Assembly (NCBI GenBank): GCA_016717205.1
Contig: JADKGC010000002.1
Location: forward strand, 868,001-932,000
Direction: 5' to 3'
Length of the DNA stretch: 64,000 nt
DNA from: Candidatus Flexifilum breve
GTDB taxonomy: Bacteria; Chloroflexota; Anaerolineae; Aggregatilineales; Phototrophicaceae
The position numbers and the translations under genes are program-made. Below, piece by piece: positions 34,001 to 41,649 of this stretch (its first letter is position 1; the number at the start of each line of letters is the position of its first letter). The notes beneath the pieces were generated by a model. It made no database searches. It worked only from the letters and a program-made list of their open reading frames with translations, and was not told the DNA's origin.

Positions 34001-34038
34001 ACGATATCGGGCGGGATCCCGCCTGCCCGGCGTATTGA
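31021..34038 (+). CDS. TIR - transmembrane - WD40 protein (2)
   Basis: Paralogue of the preceding gene, 1005 residues with the same plan. The TIR domain (1-130; MADIFISYSRRDSLFAKQL) has Glu74 in EICNHEIAYARKLGKRIVPL. A linker LDWKANAENPSYLLVGDDL is followed by an Arg/Glu-rich coil, and the membrane helix RIIYALAILGTLIIVGVVAF lies at the same position (274-293). The outer linker is about 60 residues shorter. From about 387, 14 very regular 42-residue WD40 units (GHTGGVTSVAFTPDG, LSGSYDTTLRLWDIATG) fill two propellers, and the tail is LTANERTIYDIGRDPACP. The regular repeats suggest recent unit-by-unit homogenisation. Whether it senses envelope damage, phage or protein partners is unknown. Confidence 0.88.
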   Translation: MADIFISYSRRDSLFAKQLTNAFEKDGRDVWIDWEDIPRAADWLNEIYAGIERADTVVQIVSRHSLCSEICNHEIAYARKLGKRIVPLIHENISGETEVYVRAQWAGVTWKEIAEGNWQAISHLNWIFFVKEADGSLAAEVFEREYQGLVQAIETDLTHTRGHTRYLVRALDWKANAENPSYLLVGDDLIGAEKWLSDWDGDLQCRIDMGDTRVKQPAPTDDQRAYIQASREAEDERAARLLELETSRQRSEEAAQAAKASAELAHRRATFARRIIYALAILGTLIIVGVVAFTSTQVNEAEREVAGARTALTAIPPTLTAVSGQIQAGQRRINSLRLANAAGEMLNDPAGNSETAALLAIYALNSAYTDSADAALIKAVDDLYTLRIMRGHQRAVTSVTFSPDSQTLISGSYDGFVSLWDVATGQRLRTFPGHTGPVQAVAFSPSAPVIVSASDDYTLRLWEVETGRTIHVLTGHSGGVTSVAFSPNGRWVISGGQDGTVRQWNTSTGELTRTFDAGHTGAIMSVAYSADGTQVISGGQDDLVIVWDVETSAVVRTLSGHNNTVRSVAFNADGTQALSGSDDYTVRLWDVATGELLKTLAGHTAGVSSVSFGFDAGTALTGSYDGTIQLWNLETGAAIRVFAGHTAWVTGVAFSPDGRIIASGSRDSTIRLWEGALGGSARVFAGHTGWVMGVAFSADGQTAASASTDDTLRMWNVATGQSLRTFYGHTGGVTSVAFTPDGLSLLSGSYDTTLRLWDIATGATIRTFRGHTSRVVSVAVSPDGTQALSGSTDKTMILWDMATGEAIRTFTGHTEPVLQVAFSPDGRTALSASWDGSLRLWDLETGEMIRDFKGHSGMVTSVAFSPDGQTAISGSYDTTLILWDVNTGDALYTFKGHTSGINRVAFSPDGQLVASGTTSSTIRVWNVATHETVRSLAGHTAPIYGLTFSPDSQSVLSGSADATLRLWDTDFHNLITYACAHIFRDLTANERTIYDIGRDPACPAY

Positions 34039-34059
34039 GGCGTGACCGCACCTCTCTAG

Positions 34060-34535
34060 TTTGAGGACATGACACTTTTAGCAATCGAGGGAATTGTAGG
34101 GACGCCCAACGGGGCCGTCCGCCGAATTGGGGAGCGAAACGGGCGCGCCGTTGCGCGTCCCTACGAAATCTGTTTTCCCTCAAACCGGCGGCTTAATGAT
34201 TCCCAATGTTAAAACTGTCCTGCCGTGAACTCATCTAAGCGAGGGGTTGGATATCTGAAATAGGAACAGCGGACGCAATGATGCAATTTAACTTATGAAG
34301 GCGGAGTACCGACCCCACCCCCGGCCCCTCCCCGAATTCGGGGAGGGGCGCCAGCAAAAGCGTCTTTTCTCCCCTCTCCCCGCTTGCGTGGGAGAGGGGT
34401 TGGGGGTGAGGGATAATCCGCATCGTTTTCTTAAACTGCATCATTGCGTCCCTACGAAGACGGATTCGACTTGGCGGGCGCTGTTGGCTCCCCTCCCTGA
34501 ATTCGGGGTGGGGTTGGAACAGGGGATGTAATTCA
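34060..34535. repeat. Cluster of palindromic repeats between the TIR pair and the sigma gene
   Basis: A 600-base gap with no gene. It holds family E preceded by ACTTTTAGCAATCGAGGGA (34076-34120), a GCGCGCCGTTGCGCG palindrome (34144-34160), families B and A (34311-34411), and an inverted B half with GAATTCGGGG (34490-34515). Bases 34536-34639 show only the start of the sigma transcript region. Confidence 0.82.
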
Positions 34536-34639
34536 TGGAATCCCTACGTAAAAATGTCTCCGCCGAATTTTTGATCCCCTGTAACAAAAACATGCGCAAA
34601 ATTGAATAGACTGTGTAGGGACAAGCACACGGAGAGCCG

Positions 34640-35197
34640 ATGAAGCGCACAACTCGCTTGCGGGCGTTCATCGAAACGGAATCGAGCGCGTTGACGGCGG
34701 CGCTGCGCCTGTATGTGGCGCGCGCCGGCTTGAGCGATCTGCCGCTGGACGCGGCGGCGCAGGATTTGCTCAACGACGTGGTTGTGGAGGCGTTAGCCCA
34801 TGAGGAGCGCTTTGTGACGTCGGGTGAGCCGCGCGCGTGGCTGCTCGGCATTGCTGCCAACCTCATCCGCCGCCGCCAGAGCGACCGCGCCAAACGCGAG
34901 CAGCGCGAACCGCTGATCCGCGACTTGGTGGCGGACGATGCCAGCGACGACGAACTGTTCGATCACCTGTGCGGGCTGGCTGACGACCCGTATGAGCATG
35001 ACGACGAGATCGCGGAGTTGGTGCGCACGCTCACGCCGGACGATCAGCGCGTGATCCGGTTGGCGATTCTCGCGGACATGGACGGCGATTCGCTGGCGCG
35101 CGAACTCGGCATCACGCCGGGCGCGGCGCGGGTGCGGCTGCATCGGGCGCTCATCCGCCTGCGGTCGGTCTACGGAAAGGCGAAAGCAGATGCGTAA
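34640..35197 (+). CDS. ECF-type RNA polymerase sigma factor
   Basis: Sigma-70 family protein of 185 residues with region 2 (LLNDVVVEALAHEERFVTSGEPRAWLLGIAANLIRRRQSDRAKREQ, the usual helix for -10 binding) and region 4 (LVRTLTPDDQRVIRLAILADMDGDSLARELGITPGAARVRLHRALIRLR, a helix-turn-helix for -35 binding). The start follows GGAGA. Its last 8 bases overlap the next gene, which encodes a single-pass membrane protein. That is the classical sigma/anti-sigma layout. It probably directs a small regulon that responds to the outside of the cell; the target promoters are unknown. Confidence 0.88.
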   Translation: MKRTTRLRAFIETESSALTAALRLYVARAGLSDLPLDAAAQDLLNDVVVEALAHEERFVTSGEPRAWLLGIAANLIRRRQSDRAKREQREPLIRDLVADDASDDELFDHLCGLADDPYEHDDEIAELVRTLTPDDQRVIRLAILADMDGDSLARELGITPGAARVRLHRALIRLRSVYGKAKADA

Positions 35198-36386
35198 ACA
35201 CCAGCGCGAAAAACTCTTGTTCCGCTACAGCAGCGCACTGGCGCGCGGCGACTTCGCCACGGTCTCAGCTATTCTCGCGGAAGCCGAACGCGATCCGGCG
35301 CTCGCCCGTCAGCTCGCCGAACTCGACGCCGAATACGCGCTGGAACCCGTCCCTACCTTCAGTCTAAATGGTCATAGAAGGGAAACTACCGTGAGTGTGT
35401 ACGTAAATTCCGCCCCCAAACCGCGGGCGCAGCGTTTCAACCTGGCGTTCGTGTCGGCCGCCGCCGTGCTGGTAGTAACTTTGCTGGGGACGTTCCTGTT
35501 CGCGAACCGCCCCACCGGGGATGACGATGTCAACGCGATTCTGCCCGCCGCGCAAAGCACGGAGACGCCGACCGCCGCGCCGACGCTCGTGCCAACCTCG
35601 ACGCCGCTGCCCGCGACGGCACTGCCACCCACGCCCACACTGTTCCTGGCGACCGTCGTTCCACCCGCCAACTCTGACCTAAACGCGACGCTGGATCTGT
35701 TCCTGCCGCTGCCGGGGAGTGACACGCTGCCCCTGATCTGCACCGGACGCACGCCGGATGTGATTATCGATGTGCGCTCGCTGCCGGATCTTGGTTCGGG
35801 TGTGGTCGTGGGCTTCCTCGCCAATCAAACGTCGGTGGCCGTCGTGGACAGCTATCAAGGTGATACCGAAGGCTGGTACTATGTCATCTCGGATCTGGAA
35901 ACCGGGGTGCGCGTGCAAGGCTGGCTGCCAGCCAATGCGATTACGCCGGAGACGGATTGCACGTATGCCTACAGTGAAGACGCGGGCGTCGCGCAGGTGA
36001 CCTACATCATTCAGCCGGGCGATACGCTGCTCTCGATTGCCGTGCAGTTCGATCTGGATGTTGCCGACCTGCCGCGCCTGATTGAACTCAACAATCTGGG
36101 CGATGGCCGTGCGCTCCCCGCGCCGGGCGCGACCTTGATCATCGAAGTGCCGTCGAACCGCCCGCCGCAGATGCGCGCCGAACCGATCACCTCCACGCCG
36201 CTGCCGACGGTTCCGCCGCTTGATCCGATGGCGGCAACGGCCACGCAGGTCATCATCGACGCAACCAGCACGGCCGAAGGTCTGCTCCCGTTGATGGCGA
36301 CCGCCACCCAGATCATTATCAACGCCACGCAAACTGCCGAAAGCGCGCTCTCGGTCACAGCGACCGCCACGCCGATTGGGCAGTAA
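35190..36386 (+). CDS. Membrane protein with SH3 and LysM domains, probable anti-sigma partner
   Basis: Protein of 398 residues. Residues 1-60 are cytosolic and helical (LLFRYSSALARGDFATVSAILAEAERDPALARQLAELD), resembling the sigma-binding end of some anti-sigma factors but without the zinc HxxxCxxC motif. One membrane helix lies at 84-104. Outside are a Thr/Pro linker (120-160), an SH3-like domain (190-250: VIIDVRSLPDLGSGVVV ... GWLPANAI), a LysM at 271-320 (TYIIQPGDTLLSIAVQFDL ... LNNLGDG), and a tail of repeated ATATQxII/INATxTAE units. LysM and SH3 domains bind peptidoglycan, so the pair may report cell-wall state to the sigma factor. The pairing is inferred from the 8-bp overlap. Confidence 0.72.
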   Translation: MRKHQREKLLFRYSSALARGDFATVSAILAEAERDPALARQLAELDAEYALEPVPTFSLNGHRRETTVSVYVNSAPKPRAQRFNLAFVSAAAVLVVTLLGTFLFANRPTGDDDVNAILPAAQSTETPTAAPTLVPTSTPLPATALPPTPTLFLATVVPPANSDLNATLDLFLPLPGSDTLPLICTGRTPDVIIDVRSLPDLGSGVVVGFLANQTSVAVVDSYQGDTEGWYYVISDLETGVRVQGWLPANAITPETDCTYAYSEDAGVAQVTYIIQPGDTLLSIAVQFDLDVADLPRLIELNNLGDGRALPAPGATLIIEVPSNRPPQMRAEPITSTPLPTVPPLDPMAATATQVIIDATSTAEGLLPLMATATQIIINATQTAESALSVTATATPIGQ

Positions 36387-36390
36387 GCCG

Positions 36391-36576
36391 CCTCACCCCA
36401 ACCCCTCTCCCAAGGGAGAGGGGCAAAGCACCGAGAACATGTAGGGATCCGCGGAAGCGCGTCCGCCGCATCCGACCCCACCCCCAACCCCTCCCCGAAT
36501 TCGGGGAGGCGAGCCAGCAAAAGCCTCTTTTCTCCCCTCTCCCCGCTTGCGTGGGAGAGGGGCAGGGGGTGAGGGG
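36391..36576. repeat. Families A, C-like, B, A
   Basis: CCTCACCCCAACCCCTCTCCC ... hairpin (36391-36424), a degenerate GGATCCGCGGAAGCGCGTCC (36444-36463), family B with GAATTC (36470-36512) and family A (36534-36576). Bases 36577-36723 show nothing definite apart from the ribosome site of the next gene. Confidence 0.83.
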
Positions 36577-36723
36577 TTTTCAACCCCCGCATGCCTCGTC
36601 TTCAACCACAAACAGCCAATTTCATGAGAGATTGATGAGCCAGAAATCTGATCGCAAATCCCCAGCGTTATGAAAGATGTCTCAACTTCAACATTTGAAT
36701 AACTGCTTGACCCAGGAGAGATC

Positions 36724-37476
36724 ATGTCTAAAGTACGTTTGCTCGTCCTTCTGCTTTGTGTTGCTATTTTCGCCCTGCCCGTCATGGCGCAAGATGACGC
36801 CCCGCCGCCGCTCGTCAGCATTGGCGAGTCTGACCTCGGCCCCGTGCTGATCGGCCAGAACGGCTTCACCCTGTACCTGTTCACCCGTGATGGCGCGGAT
36901 GTCTCCAACTGCTACGAACGCTGCGCGGAAGCATGGCCCCCCCTGCTCGTCGGCGCGGCGGATGCCGAACTGACCATGGGTGAAGGCGTCCCCGGCACGC
37001 TCGGCGTCACCGAACGCACGACCGGCACCTTCCAGGTGACCTACAACGGCATGCCCCTGTACTACTGGTGGCGTGACTGGGCTCCGGGCATGACCACCGG
37101 TCAGGGCGTCGGCGAAGTCTGGTACGTCATTCCTCCGTACGTCGTGGCGGGCAGCACCAGCGAAGAACACGGTTCGTTCCTCGTCGGCCCCAACGGCATG
37201 ACCGTCTACAGCTTCGACAATGACACCGACGGCGTCAGCGCCTGCTACGATCAGTGCGCGACCAACTGGCCGCCGCTCCTCGTCGACAGCGCGGATCAGC
37301 TCATCGCTGGCCCCGGCGCGACGGGCGAACTCGGCACGACCGAACGCACCGACGGCACGCTGCAGGTGACCTACAACGGCATGCCGCTGTACTACTGGAA
37401 AGACGACGCGGCGCGCGGCGACACGACCGGTGACGGCGTCGGCGGCGTGTGGCACCTCGTTGCCCCGGCGATGTAA
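36724..37476 (+). CDS. Secreted repeat protein (PF03640 / COG4315 type)
   Basis: Secreted protein of 250 residues with signal MSKVRLLVLLLCVAIFALPVMAQ and GGAG five bases upstream. Two tandem halves of about 110 residues each carry the family pattern: LIGQNGFTLYLFTRDGADVSNCYERCAEAWPPLLV, then GTFQVTYNGMPLYYWWRDWAPG; and LVGPNGMTVYSFDNDTDGVSACYDQCATNWPPLLV, then GTLQVTYNGMPLYYWKDDAARGDTTGDGVGGVWHLV. The C-x3-C pair and WPP are the family mark; the family is a lipoprotein or secreted repeat of unknown function, sometimes linked to metal or redox stress. Codon use is strongly biased, and a good terminator follows, so expression is probably high. Confidence 0.85.
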   Translation: MSKVRLLVLLLCVAIFALPVMAQDDAPPPLVSIGESDLGPVLIGQNGFTLYLFTRDGADVSNCYERCAEAWPPLLVGAADAELTMGEGVPGTLGVTERTTGTFQVTYNGMPLYYWWRDWAPGMTTGQGVGEVWYVIPPYVVAGSTSEEHGSFLVGPNGMTVYSFDNDTDGVSACYDQCATNWPPLLVDSADQLIAGPGATGELGTTERTDGTLQVTYNGMPLYYWKDDAARGDTTGDGVGGVWHLVAPAM

Positions 37477-37506
37477 TTCAGGCGTAACCAGCTAAGCTGC
37501 TGATTG

Positions 37507-37542
37507 AAAACGGGGGTTCCGCAAGGGGCTCCCGTTTTTGTT
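37507..37542 (+). terminator. Intrinsic terminator after the secreted-repeat gene
   Basis: ACGGGGGTTCC-GCAA-GGGGCTCCCGT with one mismatch and wobble pairs, followed by TTTTTG. Confidence 0.8.
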
Positions 37543-37580
37543 TGGAGCAAGTCATGCTGGGAGCCTGCTGGTATCACCTG

Positions 37581-37784
37581 TAGGGACGAGGCATGCCTCG
37601 TCCTAAGTTTTAGAGAAGGATAGAGCGGACAAGGCATGAAGTCATTTCAGAATCGGCACTTTGTCTAACCTCACCCCGTTTCGCTGCGCTCAACCGCCCC
37701 TCTCCAAAGGGCGAGGGGCAAGGCGGGTTGGTGGTGTCCCTCTCCCCACGGAGAGGGACGGCTTGCGGAGCAAGCAGGGTGAGG
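37581..37784. repeat. Family D palindrome and long family A variant
   Basis: TAGGGACGAGGCATGCCTCG (37581-37604 in full) as an isolated copy, then CCTCACCCCGTTTCGCTGCGC ... CTCTCCCCACGGAGAGGG ... GCTTGCGGAGCAAGCAGGGTGAGG (37669-37784). Confidence 0.83.
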
Positions 37785-37929
37785 TTGAGCATTTTCACCA
37801 ATTGTGAAATAGCCTCAAGCCTTGTCCCTACAAAAACCTCTCCCATCCAGATAACTGTACGCTTTTTAGACACCCTTTAAGCCGTCTGACACTACGCGCT
37901 GACTCATCCCTTGCGCGGCTAAAGTTTGG

Positions 37930-37935
37930 TATAAT
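37930..37935 (+). promoter_or_regulatory. TATAAT -10 box before cytidine deaminase
   Basis: Consensus TATAAT in TTTGGTATAATACAGTCC. No -35 at 16-18 bp stands out. The transcript would start near 37942. Confidence 0.45.
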
Positions 37936-37969
37936 ACAGTCCTTGTCATCAGCCAGAAATGAACGAGAC

Positions 37970-38371
37970 TTGGACGTTCAAGAGCTTATTCAACAAGCGT
38001 GCGCGGCCACCAAAAACGCCTATATCCCGTATTCGAACTATCCGGTCGGCGCGGCCCTGCTCGCCGCCGATGGCACGGTATATACGGGCTGCAACGTCGA
38101 AAACGCCTCCTTCCCCGTGACGATCTGCGCGGAACGGGTCGCGCTGGTCAAAGCGGTGAGCGAAGGCGTGCGCGACTTCAGCGCGATTGCCGTGGTCACG
38201 CGCAACGCCGGGTCGCCGTGCGGCATGTGCCGCCAGATGCTGTTTGAATTTGCCCCACAAATGCGCGTCATCATCGCGGACATGGACGGCAATGTCGTGT
38301 TCGATGATGCGCTCGCGCAACTTCTGCCGCTCGGTTTTACTCCGAACCACCTGGATCATGCCGCGTCCTGA
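37970..38371 (+). CDS. cdd: Cytidine deaminase
   Basis: Tetrameric-type cytidine/deoxycytidine deaminase of 133 residues, which converts cytidine to uridine in pyrimidine salvage. The start is uncertain: no in-frame ATG exists. TTG at 37970 gives MDVQELIQQACAATKNAYIPYSNYPVGAALL, which lines up with the start of Bacillus-type enzymes, while an upstream TTG at 37943 would add nine residues and lie right at the expected mRNA start. Motifs: CNVENASFPVTICAERVAL with the zinc Cys and catalytic Glu of the CAE motif, and PCGMCRQ with the two other zinc Cys. The stop lies 14 bases inside recO, so the two are coupled. Confidence 0.92.
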   Translation: MDVQELIQQACAATKNAYIPYSNYPVGAALLAADGTVYTGCNVENASFPVTICAERVALVKAVSEGVRDFSAIAVVTRNAGSPCGMCRQMLFEFAPQMRVIIADMDGNVVFDDALAQLLPLGFTPNHLDHAAS

Positions 38372-39113
38372 ACGCTCGTATCGCACCCCGGCGATCATCC
38401 TCAAGCGCTTTGACTTGGGCGAAGCGGATCGTCTGCTGACGATTCTCACGCCGCAGTACGGCAAGCTGGAAGCCGTCGCCAAAGGCGCGCGCAAGCTCAC
38501 CAGCCACAAGACCGGGCATGTCGAGCTGTTCACGCGCGCGGACATGCTGCTCAACCGCGGGCGCGAACTCGACGTGGTGAATCAGTGCGAGATGACCGCC
38601 GCCTACCTGCCCCTGCGCGAAGACCTGATGCGCGGCGCGTATGCCAATTACTGCGCCGAGATGCTGGATCGCTTCACGTCGTCGGGTGAAGACGATGGCG
38701 CGGCGCGGCTGTTCAAGCTGTTCGATGAGACGCTCGCCCGCCTGTGCGCCGAAACCGATCCGCGCTTGGTGGTGCGCTACTACGAACTGCATCTGCTGGA
38801 TATCGTCGGCTACCGCCCGGAACTCGCGCGCTGCGTGATCGGCGGGGAGACGATTCAGGCGGAAGACCAGTACTTCAGCAACGCCGAGGGCGGCGTCGTG
38901 TGTCCCAAAGACGCGGTGCGCGGCACCGCTACCACGCAGATCTCGATGCGCGCGCTCAAGGTGCTGCGCCACCTCCAGCGCGGCGGATACCCGCAGGCGC
39001 TGATCGTGCCGCCCGAACTCCACGAGGAAGTCGAGCGCGTGCAGCAGGGCTATATCACCTATCTCCTGGAACGCCGGTTGAAGAGTGTCGATTTTATTCG
39101 AAGGGTGCGCTAG
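38358..39113 (+). CDS. recO: DNA repair protein RecO
   Basis: RecO of 251 residues, which loads RecA with RecF/RecR in gap repair. The start at 38358 (MPRPERSYRTPAIILKRFDLGEADRLLTILT) matches the OB-fold N-terminus of the family, and it overlaps the end of cdd. The OB fold continues with YGKLEAVAKGARKLTSHKTGHVELF. The helical C-terminal part has YYELHLLDIVGYRPELARC, then the zinc-finger region reduced to CVIGGE and VCPKD: only one Cys of each usual CxxC pair is left, so a four-Cys zinc site is absent. The stop TAG overlaps the next GTG as TAGTG. Confidence 0.9.
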   Translation: MPRPERSYRTPAIILKRFDLGEADRLLTILTPQYGKLEAVAKGARKLTSHKTGHVELFTRADMLLNRGRELDVVNQCEMTAAYLPLREDLMRGAYANYCAEMLDRFTSSGEDDGAARLFKLFDETLARLCAETDPRLVVRYYELHLLDIVGYRPELARCVIGGETIQAEDQYFSNAEGGVVCPKDAVRGTATTQISMRALKVLRHLQRGGYPQALIVPPELHEEVERVQQGYITYLLERRLKSVDFIRRVR

Positions 39114-41584
39114 TGCAGTTACCGCTGGCCTTAGAGCGATTCGTCTACGCAAATGATGGTCTGATCACGAGCGCGAACATCACCCCCGGCGACGCCGAAC
39201 TATGGCGCACGTCGGTGTCGATTCAGCCCACCGAGAATGGCGCGCGCGCCTATGGGCTGTTCGCCCTCCCGCACGAGCAGTTTCTGATGACGTGTGCCTA
39301 CGGCGCAGATGGCAGCATCGTCTACGAATACGTCGACGTGCCGCGCGACATGCTGCTGGCGCTGGCGGGCAACCTCGCGCCGCTCATCAGCCTGTTTGAA
39401 GTGCCCATTCCGCGCGACCGCGACGTGCTGCCCCCCGTGCGCATGCCGCAGTTGAGCCAATGGTCGGTGCGGGATCGGCGGGTGTACCTTGACAAGCTGT
39501 TTCACGACGCGGCGCGCGAAGATTTCCGCCGTTTGATGGGCTGGCTCGGCGCGGCGCTGCACGACCGCGGCCTGATGATCGCCGATTACCCCGGCGATAC
39601 CGCGGCGCGCCTCGCCTTCATCAAGGGGATGCTGGCGCTGCTCCCGACGAGCGTCCGCCCCGATCTCACGTTTTCGACGCACCGCCACGACAAAATCGCG
39701 ACGCCCGCCCGGGTGGTCTTCGCCAAGCGCGGCATCGTCACCATGCGCTGGATCTCTGACTGGGCGGATCGCACGATCCCCAGCGATGAAGTCTTCAATC
39801 ATCCGTATGTCAAACGCCTGCTCTCGCTGTGGACAGGCGACATCGGCGCGTTGATCACCGCCATCGACCAGATGGACGCCTTCGAACTGCAGGTCACCGA
39901 CCGCAGCTTACAGGCGACGCTGGCCGCCGCCGCGCAGCGCCACGAACTCGACGCGCGCATCACGGCGGGCGATAAGCTGCCCGTCGAAGCGCTCAAGACC
40001 GTACTACGCGATGTGCCGCCGGACGGCGATCTGCGCCGCGCCTACGCCGACCAATTGCTGCGCTATGCCATTGAACAACGGGACGTTGAAGCGGCGCTGC
40101 TGGTCACGCGGCTGATGGATATCGACCCGGTGCTGGACGAACAGCTCGCGACGCGGCTCAACCGCGAACTCGCCTTACAACCGGACGGCGTGTATGCGTT
40201 TGTGCGCGCCCGCGTCGCCGCCGAACCGGAAGATCGCTGGCGGTTTCGCCTCAAAGCGGCGGCGCTGGCCTCGCTGCGCGTCGCCATCCTCGATGGGGAC
40301 GCCGAAACGGTCGCCAACTGGCTCAAGCTGATCGCCCGCGAACCCGCGACCTATGGCCTCATGGAAGTACTGCACAACGGCATCCTCGCCGCGCAGGAGC
40401 GCGCGCATCGCGATCCTGATCTGGCAAAGGCGCTGATCACGCTCGCGATTCGCCGCGACGCCGCCGCGCTCGAGATGTTGCTCAAAGACGAAGCCCTGCT
40501 CAAGGCGCTGCCCGACACGTTGGGACGCACGCTCCGCGAGGCGGAAGGCGACCCACTGGCTGTCTTGCAGCAGTACGGCCCGGAGACCTTCGTCGTGGTG
40601 CTGGCGCGCGCCGCGCTTCACAAGCACGGCGAGATGTTCACGCCCTCGGTGATCGAGCAGATCTGGAAATACTTCGTCGGCAGTGTGGCCTGCAATGTCC
40701 CCGCCGCCTACCAACCCGACCGCGTGATCACCGCGCTGACCGATCAGCAGCCCGCGTGGCTGAACCAGACGGCGCTGGAGACGCTGCTCACGCTGGCGCT
40801 GCGCGATCAACGCGATGATGTGTTCTTCAAGCTCATCCGCCAGTCGATCAAAGTCAGCACGGATACGCTGTGGCGCTTGCTCGCCAGTGCTGCCGAAACC
40901 CGCGACGAAGCCATCACCCGCGCCACGCTGCGCCGCCTGATGCTCGAACTGGAAGCGATTGAAGACGAAAACGAACTGATCGACGCGATCAACGACGTGT
41001 TCAATCTGCTGACGTGGAGCGCCCCAGCGCGGCAGCAGGTGGTCGCCTGGTGGCGCGATTTCACGCGCGAACAGCCGCCCGCCCGCCTGGGTCGGCTCGA
41101 TAAAGCGCTGGTGGAGCACTTAGGCGAAGGCGCGAAACGTCCGCTGGATGATCTGCGCGAAATTCTCGGCGCGGTGATCTCGTTCCGGCGCATGCTCGGC
41201 AAACGCTCACTGAGCGAATTTGCCGACGATGTGCGCACGGCCTACAGCGTCCTGCAAGCCCTGTCCGAATCGTTCGATCCGTCGCCCCGGCGACAGATCA
41301 GCTTTGACGCGCAAACCATCCGCGCCGAGATTGACGACCGCGCCGCCGATCTGCCGCTGGACGAACGCCAGCTCCTCGCCAATCACTTCAAAGAACTGGC
41401 GGCGGTCATCAGCGAGATGGCGGAATATCGCAGCAAAGCCGGTTTGATCCGGCGCGGCGAGGATGTGGATCGCCAGTTGATGACGGGCGAACAGGAACCG
41501 CACGGCGCGGTCGATGCGCTCAAGTGGATGTCCGGCTACCTGAGCGGCACGCAGCACGAACGCGACGACGACACCGACGAGTGA
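39113..41584 (+). CDS. Large mostly helical protein of unknown function, coupled to recO
   Basis: Protein of 823 residues from the GTG at 39113, which shares its first base with the recO stop; no better ribosome site is seen, so translation is probably coupled. The N-terminal 250 residues are mixed alpha/beta: LPLALERFVYANDGLITSANITPGDAELWRTS, then FIKGMLALLPTSVRPDLTFSTHRHD and PARVVFAKRGIVTMRW. The LLPxxxRxxLTFSTxxxD pattern recalls the middle domain of GTPase-associated protein 1 (GAP1), but that is only a resemblance. The remaining 550 residues are repeated helices of HEAT/TPR-like spacing. No membrane segment, signal or catalytic motif is seen. I do not recognise the family with confidence. 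Confidence 0.6.
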   Translation: MQLPLALERFVYANDGLITSANITPGDAELWRTSVSIQPTENGARAYGLFALPHEQFLMTCAYGADGSIVYEYVDVPRDMLLALAGNLAPLISLFEVPIPRDRDVLPPVRMPQLSQWSVRDRRVYLDKLFHDAAREDFRRLMGWLGAALHDRGLMIADYPGDTAARLAFIKGMLALLPTSVRPDLTFSTHRHDKIATPARVVFAKRGIVTMRWISDWADRTIPSDEVFNHPYVKRLLSLWTGDIGALITAIDQMDAFELQVTDRSLQATLAAAAQRHELDARITAGDKLPVEALKTVLRDVPPDGDLRRAYADQLLRYAIEQRDVEAALLVTRLMDIDPVLDEQLATRLNRELALQPDGVYAFVRARVAAEPEDRWRFRLKAAALASLRVAILDGDAETVANWLKLIAREPATYGLMEVLHNGILAAQERAHRDPDLAKALITLAIRRDAAALEMLLKDEALLKALPDTLGRTLREAEGDPLAVLQQYGPETFVVVLARAALHKHGEMFTPSVIEQIWKYFVGSVACNVPAAYQPDRVITALTDQQPAWLNQTALETLLTLALRDQRDDVFFKLIRQSIKVSTDTLWRLLASAAETRDEAITRATLRRLMLELEAIEDENELIDAINDVFNLLTWSAPARQQVVAWWRDFTREQPPARLGRLDKALVEHLGEGAKRPLDDLREILGAVISFRRMLGKRSLSEFADDVRTAYSVLQALSESFDPSPRRQISFDAQTIRAEIDDRAADLPLDERQLLANHFKELAAVISEMAEYRSKAGLIRRGEDVDRQLMTGEQEPHGAVDALKWMSGYLSGTQHERDDDTDE

Positions 41585-41649
41585 CTACACGGCCAGTCGG
41601 CCTCCGCCAGTGAATGAGCAGCATGTTTTCATAATTGGTAAAGATCTTC

